64,000 nucleotides of DNA from Pseudomonas sp. UYIF39 (GCF_029963765.1 NZ_JALBYU010000007.1:62001-126000), one strand, 5' to 3'; positions 43,802 to 52,784 are shown, counted from the first letter of the stretch. Made by a program: numbers and translations. Notes: generated by a model from the sequence alone, not told the origin.

Positions 43802-44944
43802 CTACGGATGTAGGGGCGGCTCAGTAATTGGAAGCTTGACTAGAAAGGTGGTGCCTCCACTCGAGTCAGAGCTGACATCGATTGAACCGTTATGTGCTGC
43901 CACGATCTCTGACGCGATGAACAGGCCCAAGCCCAGCCCCTCTGTCGGCCCGTGATCAATTGCAGATCGCTGAGAGAAACGACCCATAGGGTTAAATATA
44001 AACGGGAGAATGTCCTCTGGTATGGGCTCACCACTGTTATGGACGGTGAAAATAGCGCAGTCTTCTGAGGTCTCTAACTCCACCTTGATAGGGAGTTGAT
44101 TATCTCCATGCTGTACAGCGTTGCTGATTATGTTCGAGAAGACTTGTTCCATTCTGGCGCCATCGAATTGCCCTTGAACTGGAGTCTTCGCGTCGAACAA
44201 GACCAGGGCCTTTGGATGAAACGCTCGGATTTCTTCGACAACACGTTCGCAAACGTGCGAGAGATCTATATCCGCCGTTTTGACAGGAATGCCTGGGCCC
44301 ATTTGGCAGCGTGTTAAATCAAGTAGGTCTCCAACAATTTGGCTCGCTCGCCGCACGCTTGTATATATTTGATTGGCAACCTTGGTAGCCCGGGCTCCGG
44401 CCCCTTCTGAGCGCCTCAACATATCGGCACCCAGCAAGATCGCTCCAAGCGGGGTGCGCAGGTCGTGGCCGAGAATGCCTAAAAATACGTTGCGTGACGC
44501 CTCCACCGCGCGTGAGTAACTGGCGATGGATTCGGCGAGAGCCTGATCGATGGCCTCGTGGAATCGGGTCATGTCGTCGACATTAATCGGCGTGCCATCC
44601 TTCACTTGCCTCATCCATTGACTGACGACACTCGTTCTCAGTGCTCGATATTCCGACACCATTTGATCGATCGTGAAACCTGCCATTAACCGCGTCATTG
44701 CATGAGTTTCAGCGGCGGTTTCTTCATCATCTGAAGGGGCTTGGCCTTGAGACTTGGCAGCTTGCTCTCGCTTCGTCTGCTTTGTTCGCAGGTCAGTTAC
44801 AATTGCCTGCAACATCTGTTCGGCATGATCTCGCAGAGCTTCACTTTCGAGGTCCGCACCCGGCGTCTCAATGGTTCTGGCGAAATCTTCCCAGGCCTGC
44901 AGAATCGGCTCAAGGTTCTCAAGAATGAAATCGGACAGGCGCAT
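43802..44944 (-). CDS. Soluble sensor histidine kinase (RsbRD-like N-terminus)
   Basis: A 380-residue kinase without membrane segments. An N-terminal helical sensor domain (MRLSDFILENLEPILQAWEDFARTI..., about 1-140, RsbRD-like), then H-box GILGHDLRTPLGAILLG (His160), N-box NIISNAVQHG, and G-box EGLGLGLFIASEIVAAHNG. ATG 44944 has AGGA ahead and gives the family's usual start; ATG 44983 is in frame. No response regulator is adjacent, so it is an orphan. The signal is unknown. Confidence 0.82.
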   Translation of the reverse strand: MRLSDFILENLEPILQAWEDFARTIETPGADLESEALRDHAEQMLQAIVTDLRTKQTKREQAAKSQGQAPSDDEETAAETHAMTRLMAGFTIDQMVSEYRALRTSVVSQWMRQVKDGTPINVDDMTRFHEAIDQALAESIASYSRAVEASRNVFLGILGHDLRTPLGAILLGADMLRRSEGAGARATKVANQIYTSVRRASQIVGDLLDLTRCQMGPGIPVKTADIDLSHVCERVVEEIRAFHPKALVLFDAKTPVQGQFDGARMEQVFSNIISNAVQHGDNQLPIKVELETSEDCAIFTVHNSGEPIPEDILPFIFNPMGRFSQRSAIDHGPTEGLGLGLFIASEIVAAHNGSIDVSSDSSGGTTFLVKLPITEPPLHP

Positions 44945-45049
44945 GTCGGTGATCCTAATGGGAGGCGATGCAGAGGCCGGCAAGAAAGCGAGGCTGCGCA
45001 GATACGGTGTGAACGGGTGTTCAGCAGTGTAGGAGGTTGTTTATAGCTT

Positions 45050-45433
45050 TTAAAGCGCGGTCCGTATTAGGCCCGCTTTGTCGATACGCATGATCAAGGC
45101 GTCGCCAGCTTTGACACTGACCCTGATTTCTTGCGTCCATTGCCTAGAGCACCCCTCCGAAGTTCGCGCCGAGAGCGTGTGTGATCAGAACGTGAGCCCG
45201 AAATGGGCTACTTCTGCGCCGAAAAAGTCATCGGCCGGCTTTTCGTCTATTGAAATACGGATCGCGCAATCATTTCCTGATGAGGTCGCGGCCAAGATGA
45301 CGAGATGGGCATCAGATGTTTTTGTAAAACCAAAAAGCCGCTCTTGGGGAACAGTGGTGATCTCTTCCGGAACGGATGCCGTTTTGCAGCCTGCTATTAG
45401 AGCAAGTGTTAAAAGGAAAGTGACGTACTTCAT
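45050..45433 (-). pseudogene. Small lipoprotein with an in-frame TGA
   Basis: ATG 45433 opens MKYVTFLLTLALIAGCKTASVPEEITTVPQE (lipobox LIAGC), then ...IRISIDEKPADDFFGAEVAHFGLTF, TGA (45187-45185), and the same frame continues SHTLSARTSEGCSRQWTQEIRVSVKAGDALIMRIDKAGLIRTAL to TAA 45052-45050. The joined 127-residue protein reads as one beta-rich lipoprotein, with the stop replacing probably a Gly (GGA). It lies 37 bases after the small gene 45471-45722, likely one transcript. Confidence 0.75.
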
Positions 45434-45470
45434 CCTATTCCTCTACGCAGTTTCTTCTGTCCAGCTGACG

Positions 45471-45722
45471 CTACAGCCCTAATGTCAGCGACTTCAATCT
45501 CTGCTCCACGATGCTGTCAAAATGGTCTGATAACAGTTCGCAGCGCTCTGTGGACAGGCCGTCACAGCATGTTATTCCGAGTATGAACCCCTGGGCTTTA
45601 GCGCCGCTTTTAACCGCGAGAATCATTGAGCCTGCGAGTTCGATCTCGCGGAGAATCCTCTCAGCCTGCCGCTTTATGGGCTCGGGCAAATCGTTTGTAG
45701 CTTCTCTCGTGGCTTTCTCCAC
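45471..45722 (-). CDS. Small conserved hypothetical protein
   Basis: An 83-residue soluble protein, from GTG 45722: EKATREATNDLPEPIKRQAERILREIELAGSMILAVKSGAKAQGFILGITCCDGLSTERCELLSDHFDSIVEQRLKSLTLGL. The LAGSMxLAVxSGAxAxGFILGITCC stretch looks conserved in pseudomonads, but I cannot name a family. It is probably co-transcribed with the lipoprotein behind it. Confidence 0.5.
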   Translation of the reverse strand: MEKATREATNDLPEPIKRQAERILREIELAGSMILAVKSGAKAQGFILGITCCDGLSTERCELLSDHFDSIVEQRLKSLTLGL

Positions 45723-45877
45723 CAGCGCTTACGATCGAACAACAACAAGAGGCACCAGTTCGCTCTGAAAGCATGGACCAAAGGTTGCTCCAAGAGTTTC
45801 GCTGGTTCATATCAAGAGATCTTCACCCGTCGACCAGCCATAGTACTGCTGCTTCCGACAAGAGCTCAGCTGCTGCC

Positions 45878-45948
45878 GCTCTTGACAGGCCGCTTCTGGC
45901 CGATTTTTGTCTGTCACCATGGACCGAAACCGACCCAAAGCAGCCCTT
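45878..45948. repeat. Intergenic imperfect palindrome
   Basis: CGCTTCTGGCCGATTTTTGTC is answered by GGACCGAAACCGACCCAAAGCAGC. Member of the same family as 43731; sits before the DJ-1/PfpI gene. Confidence 0.6.
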
Positions 45949-46002
45949 GATGTATGTTTGTTGTCGCCATATGTTATTGGCATTCATGGAGGATTCTGAC
46001 TG

Positions 46003-46572
46003 ATGGCACGTGTGGGATTGATACTGACACCCGGTTTTGCGGACTGGGAATATGCTTTCATTGCTGGAACTGCGTCCCCGTTTTACGGGATCGACGTCAG
46101 GTTTTTCACTCCTGCTACGGGGCAGTTCCGCTCGCAGGGTGGATTAGCTGTAACTGTCGATAGCAGTTTGCAACAATGTCTGGACTGGAAACCGGACGTT
46201 GTTGTCGTCATTGGAGGAATGGTCTGGGAACGTGCAGAAGCACCGGATATTCGAGACTTTCTTCATGCTAGTCGTTTAAGTGGAGCGACAATTGCCGGTA
46301 TCTGTGGGGGAACGCTGGCACTTGCTAGGGCCGGGCTTCTCGACACGGTTCCTCATACCTCGAACAGCGCTGACTTCTTACAACAGAATGCCGTAGGTTA
46401 TGAAGGGCGCACGCTTTATCGAAACAGTCCGGTAGCCGTGGTTGCAGACCGCATCATAACTGCTCCAGGCCCTGCACCCGTTAGCTTCACCTGCGCAGTG
46501 TTCGAAGGTGCCGGGCTATCTTCAGAGATCATTTCTCAGTTCAGGTCAATGTTGGCAGCGGAACATCGGTGA
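46003..46572 (+). CDS. DJ-1/PfpI family protein
   Basis: A 189-residue single-domain protein: VGLILTPGFADWEYAFIAGTASPFYGIDVRFFTP, then the nucleophile elbow ATIAGICGGTLALARAGLLD with Cys. ITAPGPAPVSFT follows. GGAGG lies ahead of ATG 46003. DJ-1/PfpI proteins are glyoxalases, chaperones or amidotransferase-like hydrolases; which one is unclear. It ends 231 bases before the PAAR effector and is probably not part of it. Confidence 0.75.
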   Translation: MARVGLILTPGFADWEYAFIAGTASPFYGIDVRFFTPATGQFRSQGGLAVTVDSSLQQCLDWKPDVVVVIGGMVWERAEAPDIRDFLHASRLSGATIAGICGGTLALARAGLLDTVPHTSNSADFLQQNAVGYEGRTLYRNSPVAVVADRIITAPGPAPVSFTCAVFEGAGLSSEIISQFRSMLAAEHR

Positions 46573-46802
46573 CTGCTTCGTCCTACAAAACAGCCGATCA
46601 GGGTGATGTGTTCGAGTGCCGCTCATGGCCGGAAGCAAGCGTAGGACGACCATCCACTTCTGGTCCAAAGGCGCACGTCGTATGGAGTTACTTAAGTTCA
46701 GATCTTTCCTACAGAGCGCTCACCATCACATGCGTCGCGGCGCCTGCAAAATGCTCTTCGCCTCCACCGACGGGGGCTTTTTATGTACGACAACGACGAC
46801 GA

Positions 46803-47954
46803 ATGATTTCCTCTGCTCGATTGGGTGACAAACATGTCTGCCCATTACCGGGACACGGTACTACCCCGATTTCCACTGCCTCCGCTGACACGAACATCAA
46901 CTTCATGGGTTCTGCTCGCGTAGGCGATACCTGTGGGTGTGGTGCTGTTATCACGACCGGCTTTCCTTCCATTCAAGTGAACGGCCGTCCTATGGCTCAC
47001 TTGGGCAGTCCAACCAGTCATGGCGGAACCATCATCACCGGGTCAAGCGATGTTGGCGGTGGATTTGTCATGGGGGATGCTGGTGGTGCAACAATCATCA
47101 ATTTCATGGCTCTCGGAGCATTCCGACCAGACGGCACTGTGGACGATGAGAAAATGGCCACACTGCTGGCTGATCCAAAACTGAAGGAGAAGGCAACCGC
47201 AGCAAATGCCCTTGTAGATTCTAAGGCGGCTGCTAAACAGCCTGACACAAAGCCAGGGCCGGAGGCGGAACCTGTCGTTTGCAAAGATCCTGACGAAATG
47301 GAAGGGCTGGCCAGCTACATTGCCGGTGAGATGAACCGAAATATATTGAGTTCGGAAGTTTTAGAGATGCAACGGCTTAATAACTATGATTCCGCTTCCC
47401 CAGATAGGGAGCCTCCGCGCCTCACGGGCTTGGGCGGACCAGTAGCCCGTGCCCTGAACAAATATAGAGACACAGCTACGTCCTGGGCAATCTGGGCAAG
47501 TAAAGTAGGCCCACATATGGATTGGGATCACAAACCGAAGCTTCGTAAGCTGTTTGTTGGTCTGCACCATAAACAGGGAGCCTATGAGTACTTTTACGAC
47601 ATCTGGTCGAACATCCACTATGGGTATGTTGGAATCATAGGAGGCTTGTCAGAGAGCGAGTTACTGGATGGAGCAGAGGCTGCACAATTTTTGTCTGACG
47701 CCGCTACCAAAGCTGGCGAGATGAGCAAGCCTGAAGAGGAGAGAGTGCATCCCGGTCCACATACTACGGCGAGTCCCTGGACTGAACCGCGATCATGGGA
47801 CGACGTTGCCGATAGGGTTTCCATTGAAATTGGGATGAAGCTGGCCAAACAGCATCCCACAGGGGGAGTAACCGCGAAGATGATCATGGATGAAGTGTTG
47901 GCCGTACCAGCAGCGAACTGGGGGGATGGAATCCGTGCCCATAAATGCCAGTAA
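46803..47954 (+). CDS. PAAR-domain effector with C-terminal polymorphic toxin 44
   Basis: A 383-residue protein. Residues 1-95: PAAR spike-tip domain (SARLGDKHVCPLPGHGTTPI...ARVGDTCGCGAVITTGFPSIQVNGRPMAHLGSPTSHGGTIITGSSDV). A linker of about 90 residues leads to a toxin domain (about 200-335) matching polymorphic toxin type 44: HMDWDHKPKLRKLFV...YDIWSNIHYGYVGIIGGLSESELLDGAEAAQFLSD. PAAR sharpens the type VI secretion spike and delivers the toxin. ATG 46803 starts the PAAR domain; its ribosome-binding site is weak, and the frame is open to 46569. No other T6SS gene is in the window, so this is an orphan cargo locus. Confidence 0.82.
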   Translation: MISSARLGDKHVCPLPGHGTTPISTASADTNINFMGSARVGDTCGCGAVITTGFPSIQVNGRPMAHLGSPTSHGGTIITGSSDVGGGFVMGDAGGATIINFMALGAFRPDGTVDDEKMATLLADPKLKEKATAANALVDSKAAAKQPDTKPGPEAEPVVCKDPDEMEGLASYIAGEMNRNILSSEVLEMQRLNNYDSASPDREPPRLTGLGGPVARALNKYRDTATSWAIWASKVGPHMDWDHKPKLRKLFVGLHHKQGAYEYFYDIWSNIHYGYVGIIGGLSESELLDGAEAAQFLSDAATKAGEMSKPEEERVHPGPHTTASPWTEPRSWDDVADRVSIEIGMKLAKQHPTGGVTAKMIMDEVLAVPAANWGDGIRAHKCQ

Positions 47955-48354
47955 GCGTCGGACATGGTTCAAGCGGATATTGTGGATACCGGTGTTGTAT
48001 TTAGTGGTCACTCACTGGGACATAGCTTTGCCGACCGTAAATGTTCACTACTCTAAAGCTGGGCAAGATGAGCTTCGGTACATCTGGAATGTTAATGACC
48101 GGATTTACAAAGGTGGAATGCTTCCTGGAGGCGGTGCTGTTGATAATGGGGTGCTTTTCCCAGACGACGAATTCTTCATGGAGTTTTCGTGGTGGAGCAA
48201 AAAAGAGGGGCGTAACCATTGCATCAGCATTTCGCCGAATTGGCCCAATACCGACATCTACCTAGACGCAGATGGCAACATCGACATGCGAAAAGACAGC
48301 GGAACTGACGCAGACAGGTTGAAAGAGTGTCAATGGGACCGAGCCAAGCCTTAG
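47935..48354 (+). CDS. Membrane-anchored candidate immunity protein
   Basis: About 139 residues overlapping the toxin 3' end by 20 bases. GTG 47935 (PINASKRRTWFKRILWIPVLYLVVTHWDIALP) gives a short basic start and one hydrophobic segment (about residues 13-28), then a soluble domain with DNGVLFPDDEFFMEFSWWSKKEGRNHCISISPNWPNTDIYLDADGNID. ATG 47926 is an alternative. The overlap and position directly after a toxin gene are typical of immunity genes. The N-terminal anchor suggests protection on the periplasmic side. No family is recognised. Confidence 0.68.
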   Translation: MPINASKRRTWFKRILWIPVLYLVVTHWDIALPTVNVHYSKAGQDELRYIWNVNDRIYKGGMLPGGGAVDNGVLFPDDEFFMEFSWWSKKEGRNHCISISPNWPNTDIYLDADGNIDMRKDSGTDADRLKECQWDRAKP

Positions 48355-48931
48355 GTATATGTAGTGTTGCGGGCTGTAGATGATAGCGGCTCGCTCACAC
48401 CAAAGGACTGTCATCCTGCACTGCGATAAAGCGGAGGATGTGAGCGAGCGAGTGAATTCTACACTAGGGCTCGCCTTTGATTTTGTAGGCACCGCTGATC
48501 GGCAGCTAATGGCCGACTTGTGCCCTCCATCACGGCCCGCTTCGGGTCAACAGCCGTCCATTGTAACCAGCAGTAATCGCCCAGTTTCCACCACTGAAAC
48601 CAATGGCTCTCCCCGTTAGCTATAGCTCAGACCAAGACCAGACCCGAAGGCTTTACACAGTCGTCTTAGAAGGCACAAGCAACGGTACACTGCGTGTCGG
48701 CTCACGGTTGAGCGAACAACACGACGTAAATGATTTATAAAGCCAGCCAGCCGCATAGCGCAGCACTGGCTCCTCTCGTCATCACTTCCCATCTCATCTC
48801 GCTCATTAAAACCATCACACCCGCCGCGAATCTCGCCTGGCACTCCCACCCAAACCCTTTAAACCCGATTAAAAGCCCCAAACCACTTTCAAGCCCACGC
48901 TCTGCTCATTACTCCAGTGCAGCGCACAACC
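48355..48931. other. Intergenic region with an imperfect palindrome, no gene
   Basis: 48497-48548 carries GGCAGCTAATGGCCGACTTGTGCC and GGCCCGCTTCGGGTCAACAGCC, a degenerate member of the intergenic palindrome family. A 339-codon plus-strand frame through 48730-49749 is extremely His/Pro/Arg-rich and is an out-of-frame reading of the phage gene, not a real gene. Confidence 0.5.
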
Positions 48932-49567
48932 ATGAAACCCCTCCACATCTTCAAACCCGGCACCCACACCGCCATGTGTGGCACCAGCTTCAACTTCACC
49001 GAATCCGACCTAACCGCCACCGTCGCAGCCTACAACCCATCGCTCCACGAAGCCCCCATGGTCATCGGCCATCCCCAGCACGACGCCCCGGCCGCCGGCT
49101 GGGTCAAATCCCTATCCGCCACCGCCCAAGGCCTGATCGCCGAACCCCAACAAGTCGACGCCACCTTCGCCGAACAAGTCGCCAAAGGCAGCTACAAAAA
49201 AATCTCCGCCTCCTTCTACCACCCAGACGCCGCCAACAACCCCGTGCCCGGCGTCTACTACCTACGCCACGTCGGCTTTCTCGGCGCGCAACCACCATCG
49301 GTGAAAGGCCTACGCCCCATAGAACTCGCCGACGACGAGCAAGGCGTCATCGAATTCAGCGACCACGGCCACTACCTCAGCGCCGACCTCTGGCGCCGCT
49401 TCCGCGAATGGCTCATCGGCCAATTCAACAAAGACACCGCCGACCAGGTCGCCCCGTCGTGGGCCATCGACAGCCTCGCCGAAACCGCCAGCCAGCCAGC
49501 CAGAACAGCCCATGGCCGCATTCACCCAACCCAAAGACCTGGGCGACTTGCTGCAGGTCGAAGTTAG
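48932..49567 (+). pseudogene. Phage head protease/scaffold gene remnant (3' end lost)
   Basis: ATG 48932 encodes MKPLHIFKPGTHTAMCGTSFNFTESDLTATVAAYNPSLHEAPMVIGHPQHDAPAAGWVKSLSATAQGLIAEPQQVDATFAEQVAKGSYKKISASFY...GVYYLRHVGFLGAQPPSVKGL, the N-terminal half of a Mu-like capsid protease/scaffold protein. After ...WAIDSLAETASQPART it runs out of frame across the start of the next phage gene (HGRIHPTQRPGRLAAGRS), so the C-terminal scaffold part was deleted. C-ending codons dominate strongly, unlike the neighbours, consistent with prophage origin. Confidence 0.72.
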
Positions 49568-49760
49568 CCCCGGCTGGACCCGCTCCAAGGCCACGCCGCT
49601 GGCCGGCACCGACAACTCGCTGGGCCAGATGCAGGCCAAAGTCGCCGGTAAATACCGCTTCAACCACCCACGCGGTGCCGTCCTGTTGGACTACGGCAAG
49701 TCAACCTTTGGCGTCTCGGAAAGCACCGATGCGGCGTACGTGCAGCTAACCCAACGATAA
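49512..49760 (+). pseudogene. Phage head-decoration-like gene remnant
   Basis: ATG 49512 gives MAAFTQPKDLGDLLQVEVSPGWTRSKATPLAGTDNSLGQ, similar to the N-terminus of lambda-D/Mu-type head decoration proteins (TExKHLGDLLxxELxPxxxRxxVTLLAG). The second half (KYRFNHPRGAVLLDYGKSTFGVSESTDAAYVQLTQR) appears to come from another structural gene, so two phage genes may be joined. With the preceding fragment this is all that is left of a prophage here. Confidence 0.5.
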
Positions 49761-49898
49761 AAAATCAACCCTGTGAGTAAGGGTCTGCAGCGTCCTGCCG
49801 ATAACGACAAAGCGTCGCGCTCGATTGCCGGCGTTTTATGGACCAGAAAGCATTAGCAGGGACTTTACATACGTCACCTCAGACACCTTACTTCCCCT

Positions 49899-50729
49899 GT
49901 GAATCAGCAAAAGATTGCTGGCGTCACCTTCCATGTCGATCCGTCTGATCAGAACGAACTGGTAACGGTGCTTCAGCGTTTTTTTGCCAAGCCAGATCAA
50001 CATGCGTTGCTGGATATTCCCGAGCAAACCCGCAGCGTGTTCCTGCTCCAAGGTGAGCGCAAATGGGTGTTGAAACACAACCGCCTGACCCACTGGAAAA
50101 AGCAGCTGCAGAATTTCCTGGGCCTCAAGCGTGTGTTCGGGCTGCATGACCTGACCAACGAATTCATCAATCTGTCCGTTGTGTCCGCCAAGTCGGAGTC
50201 ATCGCCCAGAGTGGCTGCATTCGGCCACGTCGGACGTTTTCCGTTTCTCAAGAAAGAGTATTTGCTGGTCAGTTTTTTCGACAACCATTGCAGCGTCGAT
50301 GAACGACTGATCGCCCAACCCGAGCAGGCGCAAACCCTGCTGTTGGACATTTTCCATCTGTTTGGGCAGACGCTGGTCGAGGGGTTTGTGCACATGGACC
50401 CGCACCCCAAGAACATCCTGATCGGCCCCGATAGCAGGCTGCGCCTTATCGATTTCGAATGCTGCGCGCATTCGGTGCTGGATCACGACTTCAGCCTGGG
50501 GTTTCTGCTGGGTTACTTCTATCGCTTCTGGTTCAACAAGTTCATATCTGTTGAACACTACAACGCGTGCTGTGAGCGCTACCTGAAGCATCAGCACCCC
50601 GCATTGAACCGTGAAGTTTTCCAGGCGGTGTATGAGCGCTTTCGGGACCGTGATGTTTCCCGTAGCACACGTTACCGCATCCTCACGTGCCCCAAGGCCC
50701 AAGCTGCATTCCTGCACGAGTTGATGTAA
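49899..50729 (+). CDS. LPS-kinase-like protein (WaaP/Kdo kinase fold)
   Basis: A 276-residue protein with kinase-fold landmarks: RKWVLKHNRLTHWKKQLQNFLGLKR (lysine strand), a catalytic loop GFVHMDPHPKNILIGPDSRLRLIDFE with the D-x-x-x-x-N and DFE elements. This matches small kinases that phosphorylate lipopolysaccharide core sugars. Start GTG 49899; no strong ribosome-binding site is seen. It stands alone between phage debris and a convergent acetyltransferase. Confidence 0.68.
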   Translation: MNQQKIAGVTFHVDPSDQNELVTVLQRFFAKPDQHALLDIPEQTRSVFLLQGERKWVLKHNRLTHWKKQLQNFLGLKRVFGLHDLTNEFINLSVVSAKSESSPRVAAFGHVGRFPFLKKEYLLVSFFDNHCSVDERLIAQPEQAQTLLLDIFHLFGQTLVEGFVHMDPHPKNILIGPDSRLRLIDFECCAHSVLDHDFSLGFLLGYFYRFWFNKFISVEHYNACCERYLKHQHPALNREVFQAVYERFRDRDVSRSTRYRILTCPKAQAAFLHELM

Positions 50730-50744
50730 CCGGCAGCGGTTGGC

Positions 50745-51203
50745 TCAGCGTTGCTTCAAATCGAGGCAGTAGGTGTAGTAACCCGTATCGCGCACATAAC
50801 CCTGCGATTCATACAACCGTTGCGCGCCGACATTGTCCGTGGCCGTTTCCAGCACCATGCCTTTGGCACCGGTCAACAACGCAAAGGCTCGCGCAGTGTT
50901 CATCAGCAACGTGCCGACCCCTTGCCCTCGGGCGGCGGGTGTTGTGAAGAGGTCGCCAAGCAGCCAGGTGCGGTGCGCGTCGATGGAGGAGAACGTGGGG
51001 AACAACTGCACGAAACCCAGCGCCTCGCCGTTGGGTGCCTGGGCGAAGAAAATCGCGGATTCGTCCCGGGCAATGCGCTCGCCAATGAAGTCGCGAGACT
51101 GCGACAGGTTCGACGGCTGGCCGTAGAAGCCTCGATAGGCGTCGAAGAGGTTGGCGATTTTATCGAGGTGGGATGCGTCGGCGCGCAGGGCCTGGATGTC
51201 CAT
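50745..51203 (-). CDS. GNAT family N-acetyltransferase
   Basis: A 152-residue protein: MDIQALRADASHLDKIANLFDAYRGFYGQ, acetyl-CoA site LGDLFTTPAARGQGVGTLLMNTARAFA (R/QxxGxG/A), and KGMVLETATDNVGAQRLYESQGYV. AAGGAG precedes ATG 51203. The acceptor is unknown. It lies downstream of the permease gene, separated by a perfect 18-bp hairpin. Confidence 0.8.
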   Translation of the reverse strand: MDIQALRADASHLDKIANLFDAYRGFYGQPSNLSQSRDFIGERIARDESAIFFAQAPNGEALGFVQLFPTFSSIDAHRTWLLGDLFTTPAARGQGVGTLLMNTARAFALLTGAKGMVLETATDNVGAQRLYESQGYVRDTGYYTYCLDLKQR

Positions 51204-51257
51204 GTTGATCGTCTCCTTGCGGATTGATTTGATGAGCGTGAAAAGGGAAATGTAGAT

Positions 51258-51305
51258 CAAAAGATCGCAGCCTGCGGCAGCTCAGGTGCAGGCTGCGATC
51301 TTTTG
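51258..51305 (-). terminator. 18-bp perfect hairpin (AAAGATCGCAGCC type)
   Basis: CAAAAGATCGCAGCCTGC faces GCAGGCTGCGATCTTTTG with a 12-base loop. This GATCGCAGCC hairpin is a common Pseudomonas repeat and terminator; here it lies just after the permease stop. Confidence 0.8.
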
Positions 51306-51330
51306 GGGTTCACCTAATCCTTAAGGCCTT

Positions 51331-52734
51331 TCAGTTCCGCGCAGGGGCCACCGCCGGCATTGATGTCCTGGCCAGCCCGTAATAAAGAATCCCCGGCACC
51401 ACCAGACCAACAATCCAGGAAATATCGACACCGCCGAGCTGCGCGACCATCGGCCCGGAGTAGAAGTGCGTATCGACGAAGGGCAACTGGATCAAAACAC
51501 CGATGACATACACGCTGATCCCGCGCACGTTCCAGCGGCCATAACGGCCCGCCGGATCGGACAGCGCCGGGATGTCATAGCGTTCTTTGTTGATGAAGTA
51601 GTAATCCACCAGATTGATCGCGCTCCACGGTGTGAAGAAGGTCAGCAAAAACAGGATGAAGTACTTGAAGGTATTCAAAAACGAGTACTGCCCCAGCAAC
51701 GCGAGCGTGGTGGATGCCGCGACAATCACCAACACAAACACCATGCGCTGCCGGGCGGATATCTCCAGACGACTGCGGAAACCGCTGATGATGGTGGCCA
51801 CGCACATGAAGCTGCCATAAGCGTTGAGCGTGGATACCGTGACCTTGCCGAACACCACGCTCAAGTACAGCAGGGACGCCATCACACCGGTGCTGCCCAA
51901 CCCGACGATGGTCGCCACCTCGTGACCGCGGAAGTTCGCACCGGCCAACGCCGCGGCGAACACCCCCAGCACCATGGACGCCTGGGCGCCCAGCACCGTG
52001 CCAAGCCCGACGGCAGCGAACGTCTTCCACGACGAGGTCTTGCTCGGCAGGTAGCGTGAGTAGTCAGCCACATAAGGGCCAAAAGCGATCTGCCAGGAGG
52101 CGGACAACGACACCGCCAGCAGGAAAGTACTCCAGCCGAAGTGACGGTTTTCCAGCAACAGGCCGATATCGTTGAGGGTCATCAACCGGGTAAACAGATA
52201 GACGAAGGCGATGATGCCCAGCACGCTGGCCACCCGGCCGACCAGGTGGATGACCCGGTAACCGAAGATCGTCAGAAACGCGATGCAGGAGGCGAAAATC
52301 AGGATGCCCGCGCTATCGCTGACATGGATCAACTGGGCAATCGCCTGCCCCGACAACACCGCGCCGGTGGCGCTGAAACCGAGGTACATCAGGCACACCA
52401 GCACAATCGGAATGGCCGCCCCATAGACCCCGAACTGCACACGACTGGAGATCATCTGCGGCAGCCCAAGCTTCGGTCCTTGCGCCGCGTGCAGGGCCAC
52501 CACTGTACCGCCGAGCACCTGGCCGATCAGCAAGCCGATGAGTGACCAGAACACATCGCCGCCCAGCACCACGGCCAGGGCGCCGGTGACGATCGCCGTG
52601 ATCTGCAGGTTGGCGCCGAGCCACAGGGTGAACTGGCTGTAGAGGCTGCCATGACGCTCGGCTTCGGGGATGTAATCGATCGAACGTGTCTCGATCAGGG
52701 GACTTCGCTGCTGACTGTCGTTGACCTTGGTCAT
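51331..52734 (-). CDS. Purine/cytosine permease family (NCS1) transporter
   Basis: A 467-residue inner-membrane protein with 12 hydrophobic segments and NCS1 features: FTLWLGANLQITAIVTGALAVVLGGDVFWSLIGLLIGQVLGG, GLPQMISSRVQFGVYGA, APFVADY-like FGPYVADYSRYLP. ATG 52734 has AAGGAAAA ahead; the frame extends to 52827 without support. NCS1 members carry nucleobases, hydantoins and similar ring amides, which fits two cyclic-amide-type amidohydrolases nearby. An AAnAAnAA motif lies 24 bases upstream. Confidence 0.82.
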   Translation of the reverse strand: MTKVNDSQQRSPLIETRSIDYIPEAERHGSLYSQFTLWLGANLQITAIVTGALAVVLGGDVFWSLIGLLIGQVLGGTVVALHAAQGPKLGLPQMISSRVQFGVYGAAIPIVLVCLMYLGFSATGAVLSGQAIAQLIHVSDSAGILIFASCIAFLTIFGYRVIHLVGRVASVLGIIAFVYLFTRLMTLNDIGLLLENRHFGWSTFLLAVSLSASWQIAFGPYVADYSRYLPSKTSSWKTFAAVGLGTVLGAQASMVLGVFAAALAGANFRGHEVATIVGLGSTGVMASLLYLSVVFGKVTVSTLNAYGSFMCVATIISGFRSRLEISARQRMVFVLVIVAASTTLALLGQYSFLNTFKYFILFLLTFFTPWSAINLVDYYFINKERYDIPALSDPAGRYGRWNVRGISVYVIGVLIQLPFVDTHFYSGPMVAQLGGVDISWIVGLVVPGILYYGLARTSMPAVAPARN

Positions 52735-52757
52735 TACGCTGTTTTCCTTTGAGGCGC

Positions 52758-52765
52758 TTGTTTTT
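52758..52765 (-). promoter_or_regulatory. Hfq/Crc-type CA motif ahead of the permease
   Basis: AAAAACAA (AAnAAnAA) on the minus strand, 24-31 bases before ATG 52734. Confidence 0.5.
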
Positions 52766-52784
52766 ATGGTGTGGGCTCGAACGC

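Noticed and set aside
45185..45187. In-frame TGA considered as a selenocysteine codon, given a putative selenate importer in the window
   Set aside because: The site is not a cysteine position in an enzyme, the protein is a small lipoprotein, and other broken genes nearby use TAA and TAG.
48730..49749. A 339-codon plus-strand frame rich in His, Pro and Arg
   Set aside because: It is an out-of-frame reading of the C-rich phage remnant; composition is artefactual and no domain is visible.
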